Counted from the first letter of the stretch, positions 12,260-25,433 are shown. The stretch: DNA of 64,000 nucleotides from Rutpela maculata (GCA_936432065.2 OW386289.2:134776015-134840014); one strand, 5' to 3'. The notes: generated from the letters alone by a model not told the origin. A program made the numbers and translations.

Positions 12260-13008
12260 AATAAAATAAGACTGTTTTTGTAGGTCTTAAATCTAACCTG
12301 TAATTAGCAGTCTATTTTTATTAATCAACAATATTGAAAAATTATTTATGTGAATTTTTAAGTATTTGCTTGGAGCCAGTACGGCTCCAAGCTAAAAATA
12401 CGTATACAAACATTAAAAATTAGAATAAACTTGAAAAACTTAAAATTTAAGTTTATGTTGGTTACATGATGCGTAGTGCTGTATGGGGCACCATCTATTA
12501 AAAAGCACTGTACTAAAAATCTTGACTGGGAAAAATCATTTTTTTAGCGAACTGGTTCGTGTTATTAAACTGAAAAAAAAGATACTCTAGTAAGTAAATG
12601 AATATTACACTTCTATTGAAGAAAGATCTCTCTTCACATTAGTTCATTGCCGCCTGCTCCCCTCTGATTTGATCGCCTTGCTCCCTCTTAAAGTTAATAA
12701 CCTAAATATACATCTTAATAATACGTATCCGAAAACTAACAATTCGTACACGTAGGCCCATTAACATTCGCCAAACCAAAAAACGTCAAGTTACTTATGT
12801 CAAATTCCACTTTATTTTTGGAACTTTGGCTTCACGAAGTGGGCCTTAAGGAGAGAACTCTTTCCACTACACTCCGTAATGCCCGAACGCTAAAATATTG
12901 CAAATTTCACTCCAAATGCCAAAAGTCGAACTAAAATAGACTCTTGGAGTGAAAATCGTTAAAAGAGTGCGTAAGTCAAACTCAGCAAACCATTTTGATT
13001 TCAAGGTT
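12260..13008. other. Unassigned, with one strong hairpin
   Basis: GCTTGGAGCC (12368-12377) pairs perfectly with GGCTCCAAGC (12383-12392) across five bases; the weaker GTATTT and AAAATAC outside extend it. Otherwise nothing recognised. Confidence 0.4.
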
Positions 13009-13259
13009 TGGCCTTATCCGATGAACAGAACACGAGATATTAAAAAGGAACGAAACAAAAACACGTTTTTTCAAAATTAAAACTCAATTTACAAAAATCT
13101 GTCATCTCCAAAATTAGACAAAACTTGACTGTACCACTCTTATAACATACAGATTGCATTTCCCAAAAAAACTCCCCCCCCCCCTCCAAACAATCTTTGA
13201 AAAAACTTAGTTTTATTAAACTAAGGACTAAAAGCTGCGCAAATTAAAAATGGTATAAT

Positions 13260-14265
13260 TTTATTCAATATAAATCTTTTAATAATTATATATCTTAACT
13301 TAATTATTATCGATTACTCTTAGCGCAAATTAATCATATCAAACCAATTTCAAAATTAGATGGAGAGTTCATATAAATATGAGCCCGGAAATACACCGCT
13401 ACAATACTACATGATACAAAACAAAATTTCGCACCGTTCTTTAAAGATATTGCTAAAGCGACTTGAGATATTTAAAAGAAATTTCGGTTGGGTTCATTTC
13501 TTTTGAGGGGCAACATTTTTCTGGTATTTAATTTACTTTTTATCAATCAGTGACGTCGCAGCAGAGTTACAAACCCCTTTTTAATAAAAATATCTCGAAC
13601 TCTTTGAAGACCTGTAGCAGTTTTTGATGAGGTAAATAAATAAATTTATTTATTTCCCAAAGACTATTACGATGGTACAGGGAAAGTCAGAGAACAGAAA
13701 AGTGCAATTTGTGTAGGTTGAAAGATATGACTTAAAACTAGATTAAAATTACCAGAAAGTTCTAGTTATAATAAAATAGCACACATGTTAACATAAAAAT
13801 GTATATATGACAAATTTTTTAATTAAATATAAATGCAAAAGACCAAACAAACAAAATTCAAAATAAATCAGAAGTACATAAAAGACATTCTGAAACTATT
13901 ATTTTATATGAGATTTTTCATAAAGTGACAAATTATGTGCTAGCATGGTGAAAAATTGATTATACCTCTCGAAAATTATTATTTGAAACCAATGGGGATT
14001 CATTATTTTTTACAAATATTAATATTTTCAAAATGTATTCATGCTAATGGTGAAATATTTAACTTTATAAACAATGATTTACATGACCTTGTACTTTTAA
14101 TTCCAACTATGGTTCGAACTAAAGCTTACATCGTAGTTTGTAATTTAGTTGTGCTATTTTTTTCTGTGTTGTTTTATACTATATTTATACATTTATATAA
14201 AACTTGACTGTTTCTACACAAATGTCAATTGCCCTAAAGAAGTAAATAAATAATAATAACTATCC
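13260..14265. other. Unassigned, with a 22-bp A/T palindrome
   Basis: A perfect palindrome of TAAA/TTTA units lies at 13634-13655. It could be the 3' tail of the minus-strand LINE fragment at 14270, but no link is proven. The 83-codon open frame at 13956-14207 resembles no family I know. Confidence 0.35.
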
Positions 14266-14267
14266 TC

Positions 14268-14545
14268 TTGAGTGTTATCATCATCAAACGGTGTTAAATT
14301 GTTAAACGGGTCAATGTAAGGTAAATAGTTGGCAATATTGACAATAATAAAGGCGCTAGTATGGATCCTTGTGGCACACCTATATTTATATTCTTCACAC
14401 TCGACCTTACACCAACAATTTTAATTCCGATCAGACAGTTAAGATAGTAACTAAGCCTGAATCTTACCTGTCAGTCCATATTTGAAAAGTTTAGCACTAA
14501 GTAAATCATTATTAACTAAGTCTAAAGCCTTGCCATGAAGAGGCC
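14268..14545 (-). pseudogene. Non-LTR retrotransposon reverse transcriptase fragment
   Basis: On the minus strand, in changing frames, it reads KALDLVNNDLLSAKLFKYGL, then GVPQGSILAP near 14360-14380, then FDDDNTQ near 14280. These are the reverse transcriptase blocks around the F(Y)xDD catalytic box and the GxPQGS loop of jockey- or CR1-type LINEs. Frameshifts and stops show it is dead. Only the palm region survives. Confidence 0.8.
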
Positions 14546-15990
14546 AACAAATTTTTTATTACTAGCACACAAATTTGCGATGAATTGTAAAGTTGCCATT
14601 CCTAGCAGTTGTTCAAAATTGCTTGGTTAAAAAGAAGGCAATTTTATCAAAAAATATGTTTTCCAATACGTTGATGTAAATGAGGTTTCTGGCTAAGCCA
14701 GCTACTGAGGGCCAAAAAGTATTAATTTACGATCGAACACACAAAAATATTTTTTTTGTTTTTATTTAGACTACGCATGTAAAATTCTAATAATGTTTAA
14801 CTCTTCTAAAAAGGAAAAGAAACAACGTGTTACTTCAAACGACACCTTAAATAAGGAAATTATCATACAAATTGAATTAATTGATAGAAAGGGAAAGTTT
14901 CCCGCCGAAAATACAAATTTTATTAAAACCAATCAATTTCAAAGTTACAACAAAAGGAGAGTACCGCGTTATAAGTTTCGGCGCGGTGGCCCTTAACCCC
15001 CGAGGATTTAACTTTTCTATCCAAAATAAATTTTTAGTTATTAAATTTTAACATTATTTAAACTGCCGTAAAGATCTTGAAACTTTATAAGAACTTCGTG
15101 ATTGAAGAGAGTTTGTTGGATAATAAATTTTATGCATCTTCGAAATATTACACAGGATGAAGCGCATAAAAAATCAAATATTTTTTCAGGCTTAACGAAA
15201 AAGGAAAATCCATAAAAACTTAGTAGCCATAAAATTTTTACAGCCCTACCGAAATATAAACTAATATAATATTTGCCACCAAAGAAAAGCTCTTATTTCT
15301 CCACTTATACGCGAACAAAATAAATTATTTTCCTTTAAAAAAAATATTAGATTGAGACCTCCACACTCATTGTTATTCAAAGCAAAGTATATAAGAGAAG
15401 CAAAAAGGGTATGAAAGAAGAAAAGCAAGATAAAATAATATGTCATAACATTTATCACGAAAATATAGTCAATAAAAGAGCCCAGAGCACTGTTTGAGCC
15501 TGGGATGATTTATAAATTAAATAAATAAATGGAAATCAGGAATGTCAGAAACACCACAAAATAGGCGATAATTCATATTTCGCGGGTACTTTAGTCCTAA
15601 ATTACTTTTATTGTTTGAAATTATTTCAAGAGGATATTAAAAACAGCTTTATGCTTAAGCCTGATATATTTTAAAAAGACGGAAAATTAAGAAATCTATA
15701 ATTTTAGTTACAGTGCATCTGAATTATGTAATATAATTGTCATAATTTTTTTCAAATATTTATTTTATGACAATGTTCTATTCCACTGATCATAATCTAC
15801 TTTTTCTTATCCTTTACGTTTTGCGATTCACGTATTATTTAAGTGGGCCCCTCTTTGCTATATGGCACGTCCGACAACATTACGTCATCTGTTGCCGTTG
15901 TCTGTTGGCCTCAGCAAATCTCTTTCCATCAGCTCTTTGACGACATGACCCCCGTTTCCGATCTTGCCATCTGTATTCTTCGTCAAATTT
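14546..15990. other. Nothing recognised (1.4 kb)
   Basis: AT-rich. A 67-codon lysine-rich open frame at 14793-14996 has no recognisable relative and is not called. Confidence 0.35.
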
Positions 15991-15995
15991 CATAT

Positions 15996-16496
15996 TCATA
16001 GTGACCGGTACTGTCTACAAGTGGAAATCCTATGAACAATACAGTATACCATCTTATTTACTACCTCACATTCATGTATCCATATCGTGTTGGTGTGGTT
16101 CTCATTTGCTCGGTCTACAACCGTAAGTTTCGTTTTATTTATACTTAAACCGTACACAGAGCTTATTGCATGAAGGTTATCCCTAAGCGACATGAGCTCA
16201 TCCTCGGTTGCTGCAACTAAATTGGTATCATCAGCAAATTTTAACTTAGAAATTAGTTTCACCTAGAGCCACTCCATCCTGCACTGCAGCACACGCCACA
16301 TCACGTGTTCGCTATAGATGCCAATGAAGGTTGGTGATAGTACACAGCCATACCTGATGCCTTTGCCAATTTTACATTTGTCGGAAGTTAGTTTTGTCGA
16401 AGTTAGTATTGTCGACTTTCGCGAAAGTTGATTAGAATTGTCTTCATATAGTTGGCGAATAATAAGGACCAGATGTATGAATGTTGCCATCTTCAA
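15996..16496 (-). pseudogene. Non-LTR retrotransposon reverse transcriptase fragment
   Basis: One reading frame on the minus strand, broken by a single TAG at 16263-16265. It shows IRQLYEDNSNQL, then IGKGIRYGCVLSPTFIGIYS (the G-x-RQGC-x-LSPT loop, with Tyr for Gln), then LKFADDTNLVAATEDEL (catalytic ADD) and GLSINKTKLTVVDR. This is the palm of a LINE of the group that writes RQGCxLSP, distinct from the GVPQGS fragments elsewhere. N-terminal endonuclease and C-terminal parts are absent; upstream to about 16650 may be more of it, unrecognisably decayed. Confidence 0.88.
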
Positions 16497-16499
16497 TAA

Positions 16500-17465
16500 T
16501 ACGGCCCAGAGATTCTTCCCATTTCACATTACGGCAGTCCACAAAAAAGGTACATAGATATGTAATAAATACTCTTGTGCCTTCTCGCTAAACTGTCGTA
16601 AATTCAGTACTTATTTTCCAGTATCATATCCATTATTAAAGCCTTTTTGCTCAAGGGGTGTTTGCCAAGTCACCATTATTTTATTGGCTTGTGGTATTAA
16701 TGCTATCAGCAGTTTGTAGTTGTCAGATGTCATTTTCTGTTTATCTGTATGTATTGAGGTTCCCCAGTCTACCTGCAAATCGCCTGTCTGCCATATTTTT
16801 AATATTTTCGAAGAATTTTCAATCCATCTTCACTAACTAGTTTTCGCAGTACTGACCAAATCTTCCCTGATTATAACGTACATTTAGCCAAAATATAAAG
16901 CTATGACTATTACCATTAATGCTAGTTTTCTTTCTGTCTGGTTAAAAAATCTTCTCAGTATATCACTTGTAACGGTTTTAGATTTAATATATATTTTGTG
17001 AAGTAGGTTCTATTTTGGGTCAATGACTCTCTGTGTCGGCAGTATTCTTAACAGTGCAAATCATTTTTTATGGGTAACTTAACATGAACGCTCAATATAT
17101 TCTGTGGACTACTGCATTAATCTACCACGAAAACTTAGTAAGGTATTCCAATGTAACTTGAATTATTTGAGACCTGTAAGTGCAAAGAAATTTCCTAATC
17201 GTGCCCATTCAAAAAAATACTTGAAAATATTCTTATTTATAAAATAACTTTTTCTAGACACACCAGGCTAACAGTTTACTCTTCCACAAGCATTTTTTGA
17301 GATTATCATAAAGCTAACTCAGTACTTTTAAAAGAGAGAAATACTGAACACGTTCAGTGTTCACTCTAAACTGGAGTGCTGTCGCTCATTGAAACTCTAC
17401 ATAAGTCAATTTAATCCGTATAAAGAAAGTTTTTGAAATTTTTTGCTCTCTGCAAATAAAGGCTT
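16500..17465. other. Nothing firmly recognised
   Basis: The open frame at 16658-16840 has no family likeness. Some of this stretch may be decayed LINE sequence continuous with 15996-16496. Confidence 0.35.
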
Positions 17466-17467
17466 CG

Positions 17468-17755
17468 AAGGCCGGTAGCTCAGCGGCTAGCCTACCTAGT
17501 CGGCACTCTGGACGTATCCAGCGAAGTGGGTTCGACTCCCACGTATGAAATAATCTTTCATCGTAAATTACTCCCAAGGAGTGATTCGGATTCCTCTAGA
17601 AACTGTAGGGCCTCAACTCATCTACTCAAAGAAACCTAGATCTCCTTCACTTAAGAGGGTCACTGAGGTGACCTGGAAAACAGTTAAAAACATTTTCAAC
17701 ATTGCAGCCATACAGCAAGCCACAATTTAGGTGCTGATTAATTATTATATAAACA
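17468..17755 (+). mobile_element. tRNA-derived SINE
   Basis: Starts GGCCGGTAGCTCAGCGGC. A box TAGCTCAGCGGC at 17476-17487 and B box GGTTCGACTCC at 17529-17539 stand at tRNA-like spacing, so this is an RNA polymerase III promoter of tRNA origin. A body of about 210 bases follows (with CTAGAAACTGTAGGGCC and GAGGTGACCTGG) and ends in AT-rich sequence. The body differs from that of the SINE at 3859-4072, so a second family is present. A real tRNA gene is excluded because the two halves of the acceptor stem do not pair. Confidence 0.75.
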
Positions 17756-18450
17756 AAAATTCGTTTGATCGGTGAATTATTCTTATCTACAAATATCTTA
17801 AATCCTATACTTACTTCAAGAATAGTAGTAAAATTTGAAGAGGAACGAAAAACAAAGTTACACGTTTCTCATAATTTAGTCTCTCAGGATACTTTATATT
17901 ATACTATAGAGAGACTAAATGGAGAGTCGCGGTGGGAAGGAGTACACAGAAGCAAGTCAAGTAAGTTTACTCGACAACAATTCTAATCCGTTATGTCTCT
18001 TGGAACGTTTATATGATTAAACACGGAATTTATATTGGTATGTATGAACAATTTTCGTTAATTGCAATGTCTAGTATTCGTTCATACCGAAATCTGGGGA
18101 AACATTCTTGTGAAACAAGCTCAAGGATTATAATATAGTGCTAATTTGTCAGTAGGGTTTCTGAATATTGCTATTGACAATTCTCACTGATTGTGAATGT
18201 AATTAGATATGTTTCCAATATTCCTAGCTAAAGCAATCGATCTGTTGTTCTCCAGGTATAACCGCAACCTTTATGTATAACAATCGAATGTTGCATAACT
18301 TAATTCAAGCGAAGTTTAATCAAGTAAACATTCTACAAATCTAAATCCCGGATCCACTTGATTTCTTTTCTCGCTTCATATACTATCAAAATAAAGTCCT
18401 ATTGTATTTCATAATGATCCGTCCAGTAATTTAATTATTATATTTATAAT
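17756..18450. other. Nothing recognised
   Basis: No supported feature. Confidence 0.35.
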
Positions 18451-18452
18451 AA

Positions 18453-18577
18453 TTAAATGAAAAAATTGTTGCTTTTTTCTATCCAATAATTAAATAAATA
18501 TTCACGAGTTTTCGCGGAGCAAGTCTTTTGTTCTCGATGTATATTGGATAGAAAAAGACAACTTTTTTCGTTTAACT
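18453..18577. repeat. Small imperfect inverted repeat
   Basis: CTTTTTTCTATCCAATA near 18472 pairs with TATTGGATAGAAAAAG near 18541; with the flanking TTGTTG and CAAC runs the arms are about 35 bp, around a 50-base loop. Could be a tiny MITE or remnant. Confidence 0.55.
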
Positions 18578-19305
18578 TGCTGAAGCTCAAAAGCAGAAAA
18601 ACGAATTGGTCTTTTTACCGTGTTTCCATTATATACTTGTTAACAAAATGTATTAATATGAAGGTCATATTTTAATAATTGTAGAAAATATGATTTGTTT
18701 TCAAAGGCTTTGCCGATAAAATGTGAGAATTTGCAGGGCAAGTATAGCAGGCGTGAAACTTCTTTTTTTATAAATACGTACAAGTATTTTGTCCCAAAAA
18801 AGCAAGAAAGTCTTATAAAATTTTTACTTTACTCCAATGGTTTTGCCTAAATTAATTATTTTCTGAAAATTCAATATTTTCAGGTTTGGTAGTATATATA
18901 AAATATTACGTAGGTCAGTATTTTCTGACAAATTAGAAACAAGTTTAATTTCGTCTTGTGACCTACGTCTCTCTTTTTATCATGCTTATTTCACTGGCAG
19001 TGAGACATAAAAACTTTTAAGAAACGCCGGTGTCTTTTTCATAAAGGAAATCCTCCGTTGTCTGCATCAGCGGTTCAAAAAAAATGTACATGTGTTTTTC
19101 ATATTTCGTTGTTTAACCGTAGGTAGGGCGCCGCTTACCAATCATACAGTATTGTTCGATTTATCTAGTTTTATAGTAAATTTATAATAAAAAAAATAAA
19201 ACGGTGCGCGGTGTAATGAACGAGATGATTAATTCAGTGTTTATTGAAATTAAATAAATCGCTATAATTTAATTACTCCAGTGGTTAAAGAGGTTTTCTA
19301 TAATA
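18578..19305. other. Nothing recognised
   Basis: No supported feature. Confidence 0.35.
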
Positions 19306-19307
19306 AA

Positions 19308-19840
19308 TCAAAGGATGGTATTTTCATTCTTATCGTGAAAATATATTTTTTGCAGATAGTAAATTACTGAGATCAGTGAAAATTTTGCAGTAAAGACACA
19401 AATTTTAAAGTTAGGTGGCAAAAATGTTCTAATATGAAAATTCATAAGAACTCTTTTATTTTTATTTAATATTAATTTGTTCCTGTCACACCAAACACTT
19501 AGTTGATTTACAACTTGTTCTGCTCTCATCTTAGTTTCATCAATGTTCTCTACTGAAATTAAAATAATAGTATCATCAGCATACATAGTTACGTGGCCGT
19601 CTGTAATGTAATTTAGAAGGTCATTAACATATAACGTAAACAGCAACGGACCCAAGACAGAGCCTTGGAGAACACCAAGTTTAACATTACCAGTAGTTGA
19701 GTTTTTGTTATTATAGTTTACTGTTAATGTCCGCTCCTTCATATATGACTTTATTCATTTCAAAGGTGTATGTCTAACTCCTAGGTTGTATAACTTCTTT
19801 ATTAGATTATCGTTAGACATTCTAATTTTTTCAATTTGTC
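19308..19840 (-). pseudogene. Jockey-type reverse transcriptase fragment
   Basis: From 19840 down, the minus strand reads LIKKLYNLGVRHTPLK, a TGA where Trp is expected, IKSYMKERTLTVNY, then LGVLQGSVLGPLLFTLYVND (GxPQGS loop with Leu for Pro) and VTMYADDTIIL (catalytic YADD), then NQLSVWCDRNKLILN (the thumb-side helix of this LINE group). About 170 residues of the palm are kept, with only one premature stop, so it is younger than the other LINE pieces. Endonuclease and the 3' end are missing. Confidence 0.9.
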
Positions 19841-19859
19841 CCACTGTATTCTTTTGTAA

Positions 19860-21580
19860 CATTTATTTTATTCAAAATTCTACATTAAAGGTATACAATA
19901 TTTTTCTACCAAAAATTCTTGAATTTGCATCGAATAAATAAATAGACGTAAATATTCATGGCTATGAAAATAGAAATAAAATGAAGAGTTCAAAGGAGTA
20001 CAAATATGTATCATATCTGAGGAAAACCAGGAACACTCTTTTCATATTTCACAATTAATTAACCTAAACAGAATGCCGGCTTGACAGTTTATGCCCTCGC
20101 GTAACATGTATAATCCTTTTATGAAGCACGTTTTGTTAGGGGCCTGTCTGTGTATGCTTTAAAAAATAAATATCACTTTTAAACAGAAAATTATCGTTTT
20201 GCGCTTTAGACTAAACAGGAGGATTTCGCAGATTTACAAATCAACATCGTTTTGTTATGAGATTATAAAAAAACAGAAGCTGGAATTTTCAGTGCGCTAT
20301 TTATTTATTTATTTTTAAATTTGTGGTTTATTTTTTGTTATAAAAAATTTACCAAGAATAAAGAAATGTCACTATTGGAGATTGGAGACAAGACGGTGGA
20401 GGGAATATATCCAAAACTTGTTTAACAATAAAGAACTTGTAAATTCCTCCCTATAAAATTTTCTACAATTATTAAAATTTGACCCCCATATTATGGTAAT
20501 CTGAGGTTATAAAAGAGACGCTGTAATGGAATTAATATTATTATATTCAATAGTTTCTCTTTTATTTAAAATAATTTTAAACATAACGCGTTATGCAGTC
20601 TACAGAAATATCCAAATTATTATTGGATTTCTAAAATAAATATTTCTATTAGCACTTATTATGTAAAGTTATATAATTTCTATTAAAAATTTAAAAGGAT
20701 TCAGAATGACACCTATATCAAATGTCCAAGATGATCAACCCTTATTGTCTCGAGAACTTTGGTCAAAGGATGGATACACTAGACGTTAAACTTGCACTAC
20801 GCCTTAATATCAGGTCATGAACTTTATTTAAGTTCCACATAAGTTTTGTCAGGTAGCAATTAACGATCCAACATAAGAGCAGCCATTTGAAGCTTGCACT
20901 GCCCACTTCGAGCGGTGTATAACTATAGGAGAGAGGAGCTTCTCGATCGTATTGTCACGGGAGATTGAACGTGAGTCGGTTTCGAAAACAAAAAGTCGTG
21001 AAAATATATAAAACCTCTGCTGGAGAACTTACGTTCACTGACTTCCGATATCGCTAGGAACACAACTTGAAAATCCTAAACAAAAAGAAGCTGGGATGGA
21101 CACTAAATCTGCTGGTGTTACTCACTCGAACTGATCTGCACCTTACCCTTGGGAACTTCAAAAAGGTGGATCCAAATATATGTTGTGTATTCATATTATT
21201 TCTGTTTATATACACAGAGTGAATTGCACTTCCTGGTAAATAAATCGACCCACTTTTCGTTTTTAAATTTGAATAAATTTTTTCTAGTCGGCAGGTATCA
21301 CATTAAAGAAAAAAAATCATGTCGTTGGAAAAAGCATTACTATGCTTTGAATAGAGTTCAAAGTTTCTAAAATTACTTCTTTATTTTCAAATGAAGCGCC
21401 TTAAAATGAAATGACTAATAAATCACCAATTTTATAATTAAAGTAAATCGAATTTTGAAGAAATTAAACAATACAATAACTCAACAAGTCTTTGTTTAGT
21501 AACTTGTATTACCTTCCTTGCCCTAATAACAGGTTGCACAGGGTTGTAGATTGTTTAAGGAGTCGCTTGGCCCTGGGTTG
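19860..21580. other. Nothing recognised (1.7 kb)
   Basis: The stretch 20840-21170 is less AT-rich and could be an old repeat or a conserved non-coding segment; I cannot tell which. Confidence 0.35.
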
Positions 21581-21584
21581 GCCT

Positions 21585-22519
21585 TTCTTCACCCCGACCT
21601 AAAGGTCTTTTGTGAATTGACAGGGTTAGTCATAAACCTAATTAAATTGGCTATAGTCTCGTGTGAGTTGCCATTCCACTTCCCTTTGACGCTATCATTA
21701 GCTCTGCAATAGTGGTGACAGTAGGAACTCTAACTCGAACTCTTTGTTTAAATTCCACTCAAGATGTTCTGTGGAATATAGGTCAGGGTTGCTTACTAGA
21801 AATACTATAACCTTCTGCGAGGTACATTTAGACGATTGCCACAGAATATGGCCTAGCATTGTCATGGTTAAATGTAAAATTGTAGCCAACAGATCCGACC
21901 TGAGGCACCACATGATCTGCCAGAGTTTTATCGATATACCTTTTAGCTGTCAAACTCATATTACATCCCGGTCCGCTCCAAAGATGAAGACAGTTCCAGT
22001 TTGTGCCTCCAAAGATATTGCACCATGTCATGCACGAACCGCCGCCATTACTAACACGTTCGTCAATGTAACACTAAACAAATCGTTCTTCGGATTGTCG
22101 ATACATTCGCTATCATCTATTGTTACCATGGGGACATATCCTGTCTCATCGAAGAGAACAAACTTCCACCGATCCAGGTGTAAGTTCCAATCCAGGTGCC
22201 CCTGTGCGAATTGAGGACTTGCTTGACGATGAGTTGCAGTCAGTTTTGGACCAATTGCAGCTCTGTAAGCTGTTGGAATCCTTTCTCGCAACCTTCGCCT
22301 AACTGTCCATTTACTAACGAGCACGGAGCTACCTTTGTATTTTAATAGCATTAAATCGACTGTTTCACAATACTGACATTGTGCCGATGAAGACCAATAT
22401 TTACCAGTCCCTGACCGCGGATTGGAGGAATTAGTCTTCTCATAACGTTCGTAAACCCTTCGAACCGTTGATCGTCTATGATTCAGTTGTTGGACAGCAT
22501 ATAGCTGACTATATCCCAT
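21585..22519 (-). pseudogene. Tc1-like transposase remnant
   Basis: On the minus strand: a helix-turn-helix start GYSQLYAVQQLNHRRSTVRR (from about 22519), a second helix part SKWTVRRRLRER, then FVLFDETGY (first catalytic Asp region, normally WSDE), GGTNWNCLHLW, and in another frame NFTFNHDNARPYSVAIV (second catalytic Asp, HDNARP). Then, by frame change, PDLYSTEHLEWNLNK, the NPIEHLWxxLK-type block, and VPTVTTIAELMIA. Several frameshifts make it non-functional. Terminal inverted repeats were not recognised. Confidence 0.88.
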
Positions 22520-23874
22520 TTCAAGTAAGGCAACGCTGCAGTATATGTTTCATAAATAACCAATATAAGAATAATGCCAATGTCAAGTACTGACAAGAAA
22601 ATTATATGTTAATTGCATGTGTACAGTAGTTACTGTACTGTGTTTCCAGATTTTGAGAACATTTTATTCAATTTGAATTAACACTGTATTATATTACAAA
22701 ATACAGTTGGTTAGATCGCGCTCAGTAGTTATCCATCATGTTATACCCCCTAGGTTCGAGAACCGTCGGAAGAGAACAGTGTCGATGGGGAAAGGTTGCG
22801 TCTACGTTCTTTCAAGTGAAATGTATGTTCTTTATATTATACATTGTGTCGTAATATAATGTAGTTCAAAAATATTATCTATGATTTACATTCAAACGCT
22901 TATTTTATATATATATACAAATTCAAATCACTTTACGTTTAGCGCACAGATAATTTTATACTTTTAAATAATGTACTCATACCTGTTGTGATCACTCAGT
23001 GCACGTATCATGTTTTTCCTTCTGCTTATTCTTAACTTTTATTGGGGAAAGTAAGTGATTGCCACCAAAGCTTAAAGAGCCTTATAAAATAAACTGTTTC
23101 TATTTTATTACAGGATAACACCATCACAAAATAAATCACCAGGTTTTAACTAAGATTAACCCAAAGTATCTTTTTCCAACTCGCGCTCTTCAAGTATTTT
23201 TTCTTATAATTAGTAGTAGCACTCTACTTTTGTACTGCCTTGCAATAAAATGACACCAGCATAATACTATTGGTGTAGGAGGCTGAATATTGAGATGGGC
23301 CTATGAGGAAAAGTTTTTAGTAATAGGAATAAAATACACCATCATTTTAGATGGTTTTATAGCTGCTAGGAATAGTAAAAACAAATAACTGTAATATATC
23401 TATATCGCTTCGGGCGAATAGTTCAATAGGGAGAGACATAATTGATAATGAAAACTTTTATTTCACTATGAAATTTCGGAAAAAGGCAATAAAAGTAATC
23501 GTACCGACGGAAAACCAAATACAGTAGATATTGATAATGACCGGGCCATTCTTAATACAAAAGAGTGTTTATTTCCAGGCATACAGGGATCTTCTAAAAT
23601 AAAAATAAAATGCAAAAATTGAAAAGAAATCAAACTTTAATGATGTATATCTCCAAAGTCATCGGTTCTTGAAATAATGTTTTATAGAAAAGTTTGACTT
23701 GTCCTGTATATGAAAATAGACATCTATTTCTAAAATTACTTACTTTACCTTAAGCAAATGTTTAATGCATTTGGTTTAAAAACAACATTGAGATTCGGAA
23801 ATTACCAACTACAACTACAACTACAAAAAATAGAATTTATGTCAAGAGCAAAAAAAATTTAACCATGTATGTCG

Positions 23875-23921
<47 letters not shown>

Positions 23922-24947
23922 AAATGAATGTTTTTGAACTTCTGCAATTAAAAATTCTTTGTCAGTTGCTATACGTGTTTGCACTAAACGCCAGTCATAC
24001 AGCATACCCAAAACACTCTAGAGTGTTGCCAATTCAAACAATATCTGTATCACTAGTCCATTCCAATGCCAACGCCTATCTACATATCAGTATTTATAAA
24101 ATATACAAAACTATATATTTATGTTCATTTGGACTAGGAATGGCAAACATTCTTAATCTTGTTAATTTTAACTTTCCATGTGTGATTTTATTTTTCCTTA
24201 ATTTATGTCTTTCTAAAAACTCATTATTTAAGCTATGCTGTAGTGAAGAGGAACAATAGCTTCGGAACACCTGTGTTTTCAGTTGCATTTTTCTGTCGTT
24301 TTTTAAGTCTATAATTTGTCGAATCCTATATATTTGATTTCATTCAATTTTCATTATTCGTAATGTTGATGGGCATAAATTTTGAATTAGATTAATTTTG
24401 TTTTCTTTTAATACAAACAAAAATGAGGATTCATCCGCCAATAAATTCATTCTGAAATAAAGTTGTAAATTTATTTTCCAATTCTTTTTTTAATTTGCTT
24501 AAAATGGAACAAGAAACTTTCAAACCTCCCTTTGTTCCCAATTTGTATAAAATATTTAGTGGCAATTATCATCCCTTTTCGCAGAAAAAAGACAAATAAC
24601 TCTTATTCCTTCCATAGGGAGCATTGTCTAGAAGTGTTTTCTTTTTAAATTTCTTATTTCATGGAGACGTGATGTCTACTCTACTAAAAAGACATTCTAG
24701 ATATTTCTAGTAATAGCTAGATCAAGCACCACTTTAATTTAATAAACCAATAAACAAAAATTAAGGTACCTAATAGTAATATATTCATTTATATGAAAAG
24801 AAAATAGAGATGTTTGATTTTGACAATAAGTATTTGTTTAGTTGTGTCAATAAAACATCATAGTCCGTATCTTTTTTAAATTGCCTAGCATACACACATT
24901 GTTCTTTTTAAATATGAACCATTTGGCAGATGCAGAACGAACAGAAA
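22520..24947. other. Unassigned, with an (AT)21 microsatellite
   Basis: A perfect AT dinucleotide run of 42 bp lies at 23877-23918. The 111-codon open frame immediately after it (23924-24259) has no family resemblance and is antisense-overlapped by another; not called. Confidence 0.45.
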
Positions 24948-24988
24948 TTGAGAATGTCAAACCAGACAGTCTGGTTTGACATTCTCAA
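24948..24988. repeat. 41-bp perfect palindrome
   Basis: TTGAGAATGTCAAACCAGAC (24948-24967) is followed by a single A and then its exact reverse complement (24969-24988). It is a perfect 20-bp stem with a one-base centre. No longer repeat surrounds it. Confidence 0.9.
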
Positions 24989-25430
24989 AAGTGAAAGTTT
25001 TGATAACGGAAAAAGAACTATTTTCCAAAACGTCAACTGCCTTCATTTTAATTTTTCTATTTATCATTTAACAATTTTGTTTCAGTTTATATATTTTTAG
25101 GTGTGAGACATTTTGTAATAGAAGTATAAAAACCAGCCTCTGTCTGATCCTTTTGGCGCAGAGGTTTATTTCATCAAAATTTTTAAATATTTTTACAGTG
25201 TAAAGATACCCAACAAACTAAGAAAAAATGATTTTATCTTTCAACCTCTTTGTGGCACAAATTAACAACAAAAAAATTCAATTCATATTTTTCTTCAATA
25301 GGCTCATCTAACATTTTTTTATTATTACATATTCTGAAAGAGCTTGGTGAGTATAGTAAGTATGCCAAAAATTAGAATTTACTGACGCCGCCTTCATGTA
25401 TAAAAAAATTATTAAAGTCAGCGCGCTTAA
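24989..25430. other. Nothing recognised
   Basis: No supported feature. Confidence 0.35.
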
Positions 25431-25433
25431 AAA

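Larger units (their letters stand above)
7895..13255. mobile_element. R2 element copy 1, expanded by nested insertions
   Basis: The left terminal repeat at about 7895-8085 (ATTGTTTGTGGGGGGGAG, then GAAATGCAATGTATGTGTTA) is inverted at 13009-13255. An internal segment at 11505-11640 (AAAATTACAAATAAAAGTATT and a run reading AACTGCC) matches 47805-47945 in copy 2 in the same order and orientation. So two copies share left end, internal block and right end. Class unknown, no transposase seen. This copy includes later insertions (foldback at 9389, the tail at 10804, the MITE at 12060). Confidence 0.55.

Noticed and set aside
13956..14207. 83-codon open frame with hydrophobic stretch
   Set aside because: AT-rich sequence by chance gives Phe/Ile/Leu-rich frames; no family likeness or gene context.
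14793..14996. 67-codon lysine-rich open frame
   Set aside because: No recognisable domain, no splice or promoter evidence.
17468..17545. tRNA gene
   Set aside because: A and B boxes are present but the acceptor stem does not pair and a 3' body follows; this is a SINE head.
20840..21170. Possible LTR
   Set aside because: No matching second LTR, no primer-binding site or polypurine tract seen in the window.
23924..24288. Overlapping open frames beside the AT microsatellite
   Set aside because: No family resemblance; frames on both strands overlap and composition is that of the intron.
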